Shown here in pieces: positions 7,981 through 15,420 of a DNA stretch of 35,538 nt. The notes under the pieces are model-generated. The model was not told the origin of the DNA and ran no database searches. It saw only the letters and a list, made by a program, of their open reading frames with translations. Made by a program: the position numbers and the translations under genes. Source of the stretch: Nonomuraea lactucae (GTDB taxonomy: Bacteria; Actinomycetota; Actinomycetes; Streptosporangiales; Streptosporangiaceae); NCBI RefSeq assembly GCF_003313395.1, contig NZ_QNFZ01000277.1, positions 1 through 35,538 on the forward strand. Reading direction: 5' to 3'. Position 1 is the stretch's first letter, and each line of letters starts with the position of its first letter.

Positions 7981-8946
7981 ATGGAACTGACCACCATCTG
8001 GTTCGTGCTGATCGCCGTGCTGTGGACCGGCTACTTCGTCCTGGAGGGCTTCGACTTCGGGGTCGGCGTGCTGCTGCCGTTCCTGTCGCGCGACGAGACC
8101 GACCGGCGCGCCGTCGTGCGGACGATCGGGCCCGTGTGGGACGGCAACGAGGTGTGGCTGCTGGTGGCGGGCGGAGCGACGTTCGCCGCGTTCCCCGAGT
8201 GGTACGCCACCCTGTTCAGCGGCTTCTACCTGCCGCTGTTCCTCATCCTGCTGGCGCTCATCATGCGGGGCGTGGCGCTGGAGTACCGCGGCAAGAGCGA
8301 CGGCACCCGCGGGTGGGACCGGGCCTTCTTCTGGGGTTCGCTCGGCCCGGCCCTGCTGTGGGGGGTCGCGTTCGCCAACATCGTCCGCGGCGTCCCGCTG
8401 GACGCCGCCCACGAGTACACCGGCGGCCTGTTCACCCTGCTCAACCCGTTCGCGCTGCTCGGCGGCGCGGCCACGCTGCTGCTGTTCACCCAGCACGGCG
8501 CGGTCTTCCTCGCCCTGCGCACCACGGGCGAGCTGCGGCGGCGGGCGGTCCGGGCCGCCCGCGCGCTCACCCCCGTGGCCATGGTCGTGGTGATGACCTT
8601 CCTGGTGTCGGCCAGGGCCGGAATCCTGTCCTGGGCCGCGGTGGGTGTGGCCTTCGCCGGGCTCCTCGGCACCCTGCTCGCCACGGCCGCCGGCCGCGAC
8701 GGCTGGGCGTTCACCTCAAGCGCGGTGGCCGTCGCGGCCTTCACCGCCGCCCTGTTCACGAGCCTGTGGCCGAACGTGATGCCCGCCCTCGACCCGGCCA
8801 ACAGCCTCACCGTGACCAACGCCGCGTCGAGCCCCTACACCCTCACGGTCATGACCTGGGTCGCGGGCATCTTCACCCCCGTGGTGCTCGCCTATCAGGC
8901 GTGGACGTACTGGGTCTTCCGCCGCCGCGTCACCGGCGCCGCGTGA
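7981..8946 (+). CDS. cydB: Cytochrome bd oxidase subunit II
   Basis: The 321-residue integral membrane protein has about eight hydrophobic helices and the family signatures WFVLIAVLWTGYFVLEGFDFGVG, GPVWDGNEVWLLVAGGATFAAFP and RGVALEYRGK. It pairs with CydA to form the functional oxidase. A GAGGA Shine-Dalgarno precedes ATG 7981. The cydCD transporter/assembly genes that often follow in actinobacteria are absent here; the next genes belong to the dormancy set, so assembly factors must be encoded elsewhere. Co-transcription with cydA is expected from the 23-bp spacing. Confidence 0.95.
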   Translation: MELTTIWFVLIAVLWTGYFVLEGFDFGVGVLLPFLSRDETDRRAVVRTIGPVWDGNEVWLLVAGGATFAAFPEWYATLFSGFYLPLFLILLALIMRGVALEYRGKSDGTRGWDRAFFWGSLGPALLWGVAFANIVRGVPLDAAHEYTGGLFTLLNPFALLGGAATLLLFTQHGAVFLALRTTGELRRRAVRAARALTPVAMVVVMTFLVSARAGILSWAAVGVAFAGLLGTLLATAAGRDGWAFTSSAVAVAAFTAALFTSLWPNVMPALDPANSLTVTNAASSPYTLTVMTWVAGIFTPVVLAYQAWTYWVFRRRVTGAA

Positions 8947-8966
8947 GCGTGCGCCTCCGGGCGGGT

Positions 8967-9002
8967 GGGCCGACGGTCCCGCCCGGGCGGGACCTTCGGC
9001 CC
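8967..9002. promoter_or_regulatory. Back-to-back DevR boxes with a perfect 20-bp palindrome between
   Basis: GGGCCGACGGTCCC (8967-8980, 11 of 14) and GGGACCTTCGGCCC (8989-9002, 12 of 14) are near-exact reverse complements of each other (one mismatch) with centres 22 bp apart. Their inner halves form GGTCCCGCCCGGGCGGGACC at 8975-8994, a perfect 20-bp palindrome. The second box is centred 63.5 bp before the nitroreductase ATG. As RNA the palindrome could also fold as a hairpin after cydB, so a dual terminator/operator role is possible, though no U-run follows. Confidence 0.75.
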
Positions 9003-9058
9003 TGACCGGCGACCGCGGCCCGTGATGGGCTGGAGTCGACACCACTGGAGGTGCTGCC

Positions 9059-10045
9059 ATGACCACCCGAACGGCACAGCAGAAGGACCGGGCCATCCAC
9101 GGGGCGCTGGAGGCGGCCCGCTGGGCGCCGTCCGTGCACAACACGCAGCCGTGGTCGTTCGCCGTCTCCGGAGAGGAGATCAGCCTGCGGGCCGACGTCG
9201 ACCGCAAGCTGCGGGTGGGCGACAGCGCCGGGCGCGAGCTGCTGATCAGCTGCGGCGCCGCCCTGTTCACCATCGTCACGGCGCTGCGCTGTGAGGGGTT
9301 CGAACCGATCGTGCGGGTCCTGCCCGACCCGGACCGGCCGTCGCTCGTGGCCACGGTCTCCCTGGGCGCGCCCGCGGTGCCTGACGAGCACACCCGCTCG
9401 CTCGGCCGGGAGATCGAGCGGCGCCGTACGCACCGGGCGGGCTTCACCGACCTGCCCGTGCCCGACCGGCTGCTGGACACCCTGGTCAGGGAGGCGCGGG
9501 CCGAGGGCGCGAAGCTGACGCCGGTCGGCTCCGAGGAGGCGGTGGAGATCATCGCGGCGCTCACCCGGGCCGCGCAGGGCGCCCAGTCCCACGACCGGGT
9601 GCTCAACCTGGAGGTCATCCGCTGGGCGCGCCCGCCGGGCAGCGCGCGCAGGGACGGCGTGCCCGCCGAGTCCTACCCCCGTACGGCGGCGCGCACGGAC
9701 CCGTACTTCCCGCAGCGGGACTACGCCTGGCGGCACGAGTGGGGCACAGAGGGCGGCGAGGGGCAGGGAACGGCGACGGGCGCGGTCGCGCTGCTGACCA
9801 CGCGGGGCGACACCCGAGAGGAGTGGATCGCGGCCGGGCAGGCGCTGCAGCGCGTCCTGCTGCACGCCTGCGCCCACGGCGTCAGCGCCGCCTTCCACAC
9901 CCAGGCGCTGGAGGCGTACCACCTGCGCGAGTTCCTGCGGCAGGAGCTCTGCTCCCACGAGTACCCACAGATGATCATGCGGTTGGGGATCACCTTCGAC
10001 GACAAGGGCGGCGTCCGCCGCTCCCTGCCTGAGATGCTGGACTGA
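9059..10045 (+). CDS. Acg-family nitroreductase
   Basis: This 328-residue protein has the family N-terminus with AARWAPSVHNTQPWSF (FMN contact motif), RRTHRAGF near residue 122, and the C-terminal block AGQALQRVLLHACAHGVSAAF...HEYPQMIMRLG. Acg (Rv2032) and relatives belong to the DosR regulon of Mycobacterium; Acg proteins bind FMN but show little classical nitroreductase activity and have been proposed to sequester flavin. The ATG at 9059 has GGAGG seven bases upstream. A pair of candidate DevR boxes ends 57 bp upstream, so the gene probably has its own promoter rather than only read-through from cydAB. It is the full-length counterpart of the truncated copy at 5756-6412. Confidence 0.9.
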   Translation: MTTRTAQQKDRAIHGALEAARWAPSVHNTQPWSFAVSGEEISLRADVDRKLRVGDSAGRELLISCGAALFTIVTALRCEGFEPIVRVLPDPDRPSLVATVSLGAPAVPDEHTRSLGREIERRRTHRAGFTDLPVPDRLLDTLVREARAEGAKLTPVGSEEAVEIIAALTRAAQGAQSHDRVLNLEVIRWARPPGSARRDGVPAESYPRTAARTDPYFPQRDYAWRHEWGTEGGEGQGTATGAVALLTTRGDTREEWIAAGQALQRVLLHACAHGVSAAFHTQALEAYHLREFLRQELCSHEYPQMIMRLGITFDDKGGVRRSLPEMLD

Positions 10046-10119
10046 CACCGCCACGGGGAGTGACGCTTCCACTCCGGGCCGGGGTGGGCGGCGCCGGGCG
10101 TCGATGGGACACTGATCGT

Positions 10120-11808
10120 ATGACGCAAGGCGAGCACAGCCCGCTGATGCCCAACATGCGGCTCGACGAGCTGCTGGCGGAGCTCCAGGTACGGCTCAAC
10201 GCCGTGCTGGCCACCCGCGACCGGGTCCACGCGCTGCTGGAGGCCGTGGTTTCGGTGGGCAGCGACCTCGACCTGGAGACCGTGCTGCGGCGCATCGTCG
10301 AGACCGCCACCAAGCTGGTCGACGCCAGCTACGGCGCGCTCGGCGTGGTCGGCCAGGAGCGGACGCTCGTCCAGTTCATCCCGGTCGGGCTGTCCGAGGG
10401 GGAGATCGCCAAGATCGAGCACTGGCCGCACGGGCTCGGGCTGCTCGGCCTGCTCATCAAGGACGCCCGGCCGCTGCGCCTCGGCCGCATCGCCGACCAC
10501 CCCGAGTCCTACGGCTTCCCGCCGGGGCACCCGCCGATGGGCACGTTCCTCGGCGTGCCGGTGCGGGTGCGCGACGAGGTGTTCGGCAACCTCTACCTGA
10601 CCGAGAAGCGCGGCGGCGGCGAGTTCGACGAGGAGGACGAGGCCATCGTCATCGCCCTGGCCACAGCCGCCGGCGTGGCCATCGAGAACGCCCGCCTGTA
10701 CGAGGAGTCCCGGCGGCGCGAGACCTGGCTGCAGGCCTCCTCCGAGGTGACCACGAGCCTGCTGTCGGGGGCCGACCCGCGCCAGGTGCTCGCCCTGATG
10801 GCCGCCCGAGCCCGCCAGATGAGCGACGCCGACCTGGTCCAGATCCTCCTGCCGGACGATGACGGCGGCACCCTCGCGGTGGAGTTCGTGGAAGGCGAGC
10901 TGTCCGACGACGTGGAGGGCCTCACGTTCGAGCTCACGGCCACCGCGGCCGGCGAGGTGTTCACCAGCGGGCGGCCCGTGACGGCGGGAGAGCTGCTCGA
11001 CTCCGACTCCCCGCTGCGCGGGCTGGGGTTCGGCCCCGAGCTGCTCATGCCGCTCGGCGCCGGTGAGACCGTGCGCGGCGTGCTGGCCCTCGCCAAACGG
11101 TCGGGCCGCCTGCCGTTCAGCGCCTCCGACCTGCGCATGCTGGAGTCGTTCGCCGGCCAGGCGGCGATCGCGCTGGAGCTGGCCGAGGCGCGCAGGCACG
11201 CCGAGCGCCTGACCCTGCTGGAGGACCGCGACCGCATCGCCAAAGACCTGCACGACGTGGTCATCCAGCGGCTGTTCGCCACCGCGATGACGCTCATGAG
11301 CATGGTCCGGCTGGTCGAACGGCCCGAGGCGTCGGGCAGGCTGCAGCACGCGATCGACGAGCTGGACGAGACCATCCGCCAGATCCGGTCCACGATCTTC
11401 GCGTTGCAGACGGTGCCCGGCGACGACGCGCCCAGCCTGCGGGCGCGGATCGTCGAGCTGGTCGAGTCCTCCCGGGGCCACCTCGGCTTCCTGCCGGGGC
11501 TGCGCATGGAGGGCCAGCTCGACCACCGGGTCCCCGACGACACGGCCGAGCACCTGCTCGCCGTCCTGCGCGAGGCGATGTCCAACGTGGTGCGCCACGC
11601 CAGAGCGTCCAGGACCGACGTGTCGGTGGAGGTGACGGCCGACACGCTCACGCTCGTCGTGCGCGACGACGGCGTCGGGCTGCCCGCCGACGGCAGGCGC
11701 AGCGGCCTGCGCAACCTGGAGGAGCGCGCCGCCAAGCTGGGCGGCTCCTTCGAGGTCAGCTCTCCGGAGACCGGCGGGGCCGTACTCCGTTGGTCTGTTC
11801 CGCTCTGA
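10120..11808 (+). CDS. DevS/DosT-like GAF-GAF sensor histidine kinase
   Basis: The 562-residue protein has the layout GAF-A (about 45-195), GAF-B (about 215-355), HisKA_3 dimerisation domain with phospho-acceptor His378 (DRIAKDLHDVVIQRLF) and HATPase_c (DDGVGLPADGRRSGLRNLEERA). In GAF-A, His137 in PPGHPPMGTFLGVPVRVRD aligns with the heme ligand His149 of M. tuberculosis DosS, and Tyr159 with distal Tyr171. The residue matching DosS Glu87 is Gly77, as in DosT, which suggests an open heme channel and direct O2 sensing rather than redox sensing. It presumably phosphorylates the DevR-like regulator at 12258-12899. No transmembrane segment is seen. Its last 53 bp overlap the convergent PNPOx gene. 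I see no convincing DevR box just upstream. Confidence 0.92.
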   Translation: MTQGEHSPLMPNMRLDELLAELQVRLNAVLATRDRVHALLEAVVSVGSDLDLETVLRRIVETATKLVDASYGALGVVGQERTLVQFIPVGLSEGEIAKIEHWPHGLGLLGLLIKDARPLRLGRIADHPESYGFPPGHPPMGTFLGVPVRVRDEVFGNLYLTEKRGGGEFDEEDEAIVIALATAAGVAIENARLYEESRRRETWLQASSEVTTSLLSGADPRQVLALMAARARQMSDADLVQILLPDDDGGTLAVEFVEGELSDDVEGLTFELTATAAGEVFTSGRPVTAGELLDSDSPLRGLGFGPELLMPLGAGETVRGVLALAKRSGRLPFSASDLRMLESFAGQAAIALELAEARRHAERLTLLEDRDRIAKDLHDVVIQRLFATAMTLMSMVRLVERPEASGRLQHAIDELDETIRQIRSTIFALQTVPGDDAPSLRARIVELVESSRGHLGFLPGLRMEGQLDHRVPDDTAEHLLAVLREAMSNVVRHARASRTDVSVEVTADTLTLVVRDDGVGLPADGRRSGLRNLEERAAKLGGSFEVSSPETGGAVLRWSVPL

Positions 11809-12205
11809 TCCGGCGGCCGGTCACCTGCTCGACGTCCACCACGATGTAGTGGTCGCGCTCGCCCGGCGCCCACGCGGTCAGCGGCAGCGCCGACAGCCGC
11901 TCGATCTCCTCGGGATCATGCACGGCGCGCGCGTGCCCCACGGCGGTCACCGACCAGCCGGTGCGCGCCTCCGGGTCGAACTCGTCCACCTCGAACGCCA
12001 CCACGGCGTGCCGGGTGGCCGCGGCCAGCTTGGAGCCCGCGGCGGTGCGGATCACCACGCTCTCGCCGTCGAGGCGGAACGTCACGGGCTGCACCGCGGG
12101 CAGCGCGCGATCGGTGAACACGATCCGCCCTATCGGCGTGGAAGAAAGCAGCCGCAGACACTCCTCGCGGGAGAGCACCAGCAGTCCGGACGAATCGATT
12201 GGCAT
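11756..12205 (-). CDS. Pyridoxamine 5'-phosphate oxidase-fold flavoprotein
   Basis: This 149-residue single-domain split-barrel protein (LSREECLRLLSSTPIGRIVFTDRALPAVQPVTF, GSKLAAATRHAVVAFEVDEFD, VEQVTGRRI) is like the small FMN/F420-binding proteins in DosR regulons. I choose ATG 12205 (MPIDSSGL); an ATG at 12229 is in frame, but using it would leave only 13 bp between the DevR box and the start. No Shine-Dalgarno is present before 12205, and the box is centred 43.5 bp upstream, so a leaderless transcript is likely. After the usual family end (GRRI) a 15-residue Arg-rich tail runs into the 3' end of the opposing kinase gene, a 53-bp antisense overlap. It follows devR in the same direction, with only 52 bp between. 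Confidence 0.87.
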   Translation of the reverse strand: MPIDSSGLLVLSREECLRLLSSTPIGRIVFTDRALPAVQPVTFRLDGESVVIRTAAGSKLAAATRHAVVAFEVDEFDPEARTGWSVTAVGHARAVHDPEEIERLSALPLTAWAPGERDHYIVVDVEQVTGRRIRAEQTNGVRPRRSPES

Positions 12206-12211
12206 GTGTCT

Positions 12212-12255
12212 AGGATCGCCGTTCGTCACCGGCGTCCCTTAGGGGCGAAGGTCCC
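12212..12255 (-). promoter_or_regulatory. DevR box and -10-like element of the PNPOx gene
   Basis: On the plus strand GGGGCGAAGGTCCC (12242-12255) matches GGGACCWWGGTCCC at 12 of 14 positions. Reading the minus strand, GATCCT at 12217-12212 is a possible -10 element seven bases before ATG 12205. The box lies in the 52-bp gap right after the devR stop codon, so this gene can be induced independently of read-through from devR. Confidence 0.62.
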
Positions 12256-12257
12256 AT

Positions 12258-12899
12258 TCATTCCCGCCGATCAGCCCGCAGACGCGCGGAGAGCGCCGCC
12301 GCCTGGGTGCGGCGCTGCATGTTCAGCTTGGCCAGGAGGTTGGAGACGTAGTTCTTGACCGTCTTCTCGGCCAGGAAGAGCCGCTCGCCGATCTGCCGGT
12401 TGGTCAGGCCCTCCCCGATGAGGTCGAGGATGTGGCGCTCCTGCTCCGAGAGCGTGGCCAGGGGGTCCTGCCGGGAGGCCTGGTCGCGCAGCCGCTGCAG
12501 CATCGCCGCGGTGGTCTGGGGGTCGAGCAGCGACTGCCCGGAGGCCACCGTCCGCACCGCGCCGACCAGGTCGGAGCCGTGTATCTGCTTGAGCACGTAT
12601 CCCGACGCGCCCGCCATCACCGCGTCGAACAGCGCGTCGTCGTCGGCGAACGACGTCAGCATCAGGCACGCCAGACCGGGCAGCCGCGAGCGCGCCTCCC
12701 GGCACACGTCGACGCCGTTGCCGTCGGGAAGCCGCACGTCCAGCACCGCCACGTCCGGCTTCAGCGCCGGGATGCGGGCGATCGCCGACTCGGCGGTGCC
12801 GGCCTCGCCGATCACCTCGATGTCGTCCTCGGAGTCGAGCAGGGCGGCCACGCCCCTCCGTACCACCTCGTGATCGTCGAGGAGGAACACACGAATCAT
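12258..12899 (-). CDS. devR: DevR/DosR-like NarL-family response regulator
   Basis: The 213-residue protein keeps every key residue of M. tuberculosis DevR at the same number: phospho-acceptor Asp54 (AVLDVRLPDGNG), Thr82, Lys104 (GYVLKQI), and DNA-contacting Lys179, Lys182 and Asn183 in EKTVKNYVSNLLAKL of the LuxR-type HTH (about 150-205). It should be phosphorylated by the GAF kinase at 10120-11808 and bind the GGGACC-type boxes throughout the island. The ATG at 12899 lacks a clear Shine-Dalgarno; GATAAC (minus strand, 12914-12909) is a -10 candidate and the perfect DevR box at 12937-12950 is centred 44.5 bp upstream, suggesting a very short leader and positive autoregulation. The PNPOx gene follows in the same direction. 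Confidence 0.93.
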   Translation of the reverse strand: MIRVFLLDDHEVVRRGVAALLDSEDDIEVIGEAGTAESAIARIPALKPDVAVLDVRLPDGNGVDVCREARSRLPGLACLMLTSFADDDALFDAVMAGASGYVLKQIHGSDLVGAVRTVASGQSLLDPQTTAAMLQRLRDQASRQDPLATLSEQERHILDLIGEGLTNRQIGERLFLAEKTVKNYVSNLLAKLNMQRRTQAAALSARLRADRRE

Positions 12900-12936
12900 G
12901 GCCTCGACGTTATCCGTCGCGCTCCGTGGGCGGAAA

Positions 12937-12993
12937 GGGACCAAGGTCCCGAATCGCGTTCCGTAGGTCCCCGGTCCACGGGACTTCCGGCGT
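12937..12993. promoter_or_regulatory. Three candidate DevR boxes between devR and the stress-protein gene
   Basis: GGGACCAAGGTCCC (12937-12950) is a 14 of 14 match. GTTCCGTAGGTCCC (12958-12971, 10 of 14, perfect right half) and GGGACTTCCGGCGT (12980-12993, 8 of 14, left half GGGAC) follow with centres 21 and 22 bp apart. The first is centred 44.5 bp before devR (minus strand), the third 63.5 bp before the universal stress protein gene (plus strand), matching the two spacing classes seen elsewhere in the island. Confidence 0.78.
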
Positions 12994-13049
12994 TGGCCCG
13001 CCCGCCACCGGCCGTGATGTCATCGAAGGGAGTGGCTGAGGAGGAACGC

Positions 13050-13889
13050 ATGATCATCGTGGGTGTGGACGGGTCCCGTGCCGGGCTGGAGGCCGCCGGA
13101 TGGGCGGCGGAGGAGGCGGCGCTGCGCGATGTGCCCCTGAAGCTGGTGCACGCGCTGCCCGACTGGGCCTGCAAGGAGGGCGCCGGCCGCTACGCCGAGG
13201 TGGGCCGGTGGATGCGCGAGGGCGGCAAGACCGTGCTCGCCGCGGCGGAGGACCGGGTGCGCCGCGAGCACCCGAAGCTCGCCGTCGAGACGGCCCTGCT
13301 GCCGGGCGACCCGCGCGCCGCGCTGGTCGACGCGTCGAAGGACGCCGAGCTCACGGTGATCGGCAGCCACGGCATGGGTGGCGTGCGCGGGATGCTGGTC
13401 GGCTCGGTGGCGTTCGGCGTCGCCGGGCACGCAGAGAGCGACGTCGTCCTGGTCCGCGAGGTGCCCGCGTCGCCGCGCGGCGAGGTGGTTGTGGGCGTCG
13501 ACGGCGCCCCGACGGCCAGCCGGGTGCTGGACTTCGCGTTCACCGAGGCGGAGCTGCGGGGGCTGAGCGTGCGCGCGGTCCACGCCTGGTCCTGGCCGCG
13601 GCTGGTCGGGTTCGGCTCGGCAGGCAGCGAGAAGGAGCGGGACGAGGTGCGGATGCTCAAGGACCGGCTCGCGCCCTACCGGGAGCGCCACCCCGGCGTC
13701 CCGGTGGTCGAGGAGGTCGTGCACGGCCACCCCATCGGCGTGCTCCGGCAGGCCGCCGCCGGGGCGGACCTCCTCGTGGTGGGGTCGCACGGGTACGGCA
13801 CGCTCGCCGGGATGGTCCTCGGCTCGGTCAGCCAGGGCATGCTGCACCACTCCCCGTGCCCGCTGGCCGTGGCCAGAAGGGACAGGTGA
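13050..13889 (+). CDS. Tandem-domain universal stress protein (UspA family)
   Basis: The 279-residue protein has two Usp domains (about 1-142 and 148-279). Each has the ATP-binding signature G-x2-G-x9-G(S/T): GSHGMGGVRGMLVGS in the first, GSHGYGTLAGMVLGS in the second, so both should bind ATP like Rv2623, a DosR-regulated growth regulator of Mycobacterium. Each domain starts with the usual VGVDG motif. The ATG at 13050 has GAGGAGG in front of it. It is divergent from devR across a shared box array and lies at the outer edge of the island; the next gene is unrelated. Confidence 0.93.
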   Translation: MIIVGVDGSRAGLEAAGWAAEEAALRDVPLKLVHALPDWACKEGAGRYAEVGRWMREGGKTVLAAAEDRVRREHPKLAVETALLPGDPRAALVDASKDAELTVIGSHGMGGVRGMLVGSVAFGVAGHAESDVVLVREVPASPRGEVVVGVDGAPTASRVLDFAFTEAELRGLSVRAVHAWSWPRLVGFGSAGSEKERDEVRMLKDRLAPYRERHPGVPVVEEVVHGHPIGVLRQAAAGADLLVVGSHGYGTLAGMVLGSVSQGMLHHSPCPLAVARRDR

Positions 13890-13958
13890 CTCGATCTTCC
13901 GCTTCCGCGAAGCTAGTAGGATGACGGCTCTGCGGCATAGGTGAAGGAGGCACCCCCG

Positions 13959-14783
13959 GTGTCCGAGTTGGAACGCGTGCCTCCCGGCGTCGACCCCCGC
14001 GTGCCGAGCTCCGCCCGCGTCTACGACTACTTATTGGGCGGCAAGGACAACGTGGCGGTCGACCGGGCCGTCGCCGACAAGCTCCTCGCGGTCGCGCCCG
14101 ACTCGCGGCAGGTGGCGCGGGCCAACCGGATCTTCCTCGTCCGCGCCGTACGCCACCTGGCCCAGCAGGGCATCCGGCAGTTTCTCGACCTGGGCACCGG
14201 CATCCCCACCTCGCCCAGCGTCCACGAGGTCGCCCGCGAGACGAACCCCGCCTGCCGCGTCGTCTACGTGGACTACGACCCCGTGGTCAGGCTGCACGCC
14301 CAGGTGCTGCTGGCCGACGCCCCCGGCGTCGCGAGCATCCAGGCAGACCTGCGCCAGCCCGACGCCATCCTGAACGACCCGCACGTCACCGGCCTGATCG
14401 ACTTCGAGCAGCCGCTGGCCGTGCTGCTGGTCGCCAGCCTGCACTTCGTCACGGACGGCGAGGACCCGGGCGGCATCGTGGCCGCCTTCCGCAAGTGGAT
14501 GGCGCCGGGCAGCCACCTCGTGCTCTCCCACACGATGGCCGAGAGCAGGCCCGAGGCCATCGCCCAGCTCGCCAAGGCCACCGCCGGCTCACCCGCGCAG
14601 GCCACCTTCCGCACCCACGAGCAGGTGCTGCGCCTGTTCGACGGGTTCGAGCTGATCGGGCCCGGCCTCGTACCCGTGCAGGAGTGGCGCCTGAGCGACG
14701 AGGACGAGCAGTCGATCCCGCTGCTGGACGGACCGCCGGCACTGCGCGTCGAGGGCGGCGTCGCCCGCCTGGCGCCCCGCTGA
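13959..14783 (+). CDS. DUF574-type SAM-dependent methyltransferase
   Basis: This 274-residue protein belongs to the large actinomycete Methyltransf_19/DUF574 group: signature SSARVYDYLLGGKDN, a Rossmann SAM-binding motif QFLDLGTGIPTSPSVHEVA, VVYVDYDPVV and the AVLLVASLHFV block. Substrates of this family are not known. The start is GTG 13959, eight bases after AAGGAGG; a GTG at 13941 would place the Shine-Dalgarno inside the coding region. Codon 25 (14031-14033) is TTA, which in such GC-rich genomes is rare and usually ties translation to the bldA tRNA. A TAGGAT hexamer at 13917-13922 is a possible -10 element. Confidence 0.88.
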   Translation: MSELERVPPGVDPRVPSSARVYDYLLGGKDNVAVDRAVADKLLAVAPDSRQVARANRIFLVRAVRHLAQQGIRQFLDLGTGIPTSPSVHEVARETNPACRVVYVDYDPVVRLHAQVLLADAPGVASIQADLRQPDAILNDPHVTGLIDFEQPLAVLLVASLHFVTDGEDPGGIVAAFRKWMAPGSHLVLSHTMAESRPEAIAQLAKATAGSPAQATFRTHEQVLRLFDGFELIGPGLVPVQEWRLSDEDEQSIPLLDGPPALRVEGGVARLAPR

Positions 14784-14852
14784 CGCCGGGAAGTGGACTG
14801 ACACGGCTCCCCCTGGGTAGCGGAGAGTATCAATGCCCTCCAGGGAGGCTCC

Positions 14853-15293
14853 ATGAACGCCTTCAAATCCTCGGCCCGGACACCTCTGCAGATGGCGGCG
14901 CTCGTCGTCGGAGCCGTGTTCCTGCTGGTCGGCGTACTCGGCTTCATCCCGGGCATCACCACCGGCTACGGAGACATGGCGTTCGCCGGCCACGAGTCCG
15001 GCGCCATGCTGCTGGGCGTGTTCCAGGTCTCGATCCTGCACAACATCGTCCACCTGCTGTACGGCGTCGCCGGCATCCTGCTGGCCCGCACGTGGAGCGG
15101 AGCCCGCGCCTTCCTCATCGCGGGCGGCGTCATCTACCTGGTGCTGTGGCTCTACGGGCTGCTCATCGAGAAGGACAGCGCGGCCAACTTCGTGCCGGTC
15201 AACTCGGCCGACGACTGGCTGCACTTCCTGCTAGGCGTCGGCATGGTGGCGCTCGGCTTCCTGCTGTCCCGCCGCCGGGTCCTGACGACCTGA
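14853..15293 (+). CDS. DUF4383 membrane protein
   Basis: The 146-residue protein has four hydrophobic helices (about 13-35, 52-77, 82-108, 120-140) and the DUF4383 motifs GFIPGITTGYGDMAF, HNIVHLLYGVAGI and NSADDWLHFLLGVGMVALGF. The family is widespread in actinobacteria and its role is unknown; it is often found with stress genes. AGGGAGG ends six bases before ATG 14853. It is a stand-alone gene ending at a strong bidirectional hairpin. Confidence 0.88.
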   Translation: MNAFKSSARTPLQMAALVVGAVFLLVGVLGFIPGITTGYGDMAFAGHESGAMLLGVFQVSILHNIVHLLYGVAGILLARTWSGARAFLIAGGVIYLVLWLYGLLIEKDSAANFVPVNSADDWLHFLLGVGMVALGFLLSRRRVLTT

Positions 15294-15337
15294 CACGCCG
15301 GCCGGGACGGCACACGGAGGACGTCCTGGCCGGCGGA

Positions 15338-15377
15338 GGCGGCGCCCCGCCACCAGTGCTGGTCGCGGGGCGCCGCC
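15338..15377. terminator. Bidirectional hairpin terminator between convergent genes
   Basis: GGCGGCGCCCCGC (15338-15350) pairs perfectly with GCGGGGCGCCGCC (15365-15377); inside, ACCAG and CTGGT extend the stem after one C-C mismatch, leaving a two-base loop. It lies between the DUF4383 gene and the convergent CAP-protein gene and can act on both strands; no U-run is present, as is usual in actinomycetes. Confidence 0.85.
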
Positions 15378-15420
15378 GTGGGTTCGTCTCCGGTGGACTC
15401 CCCCGGAGCTCAGCGGTCTG

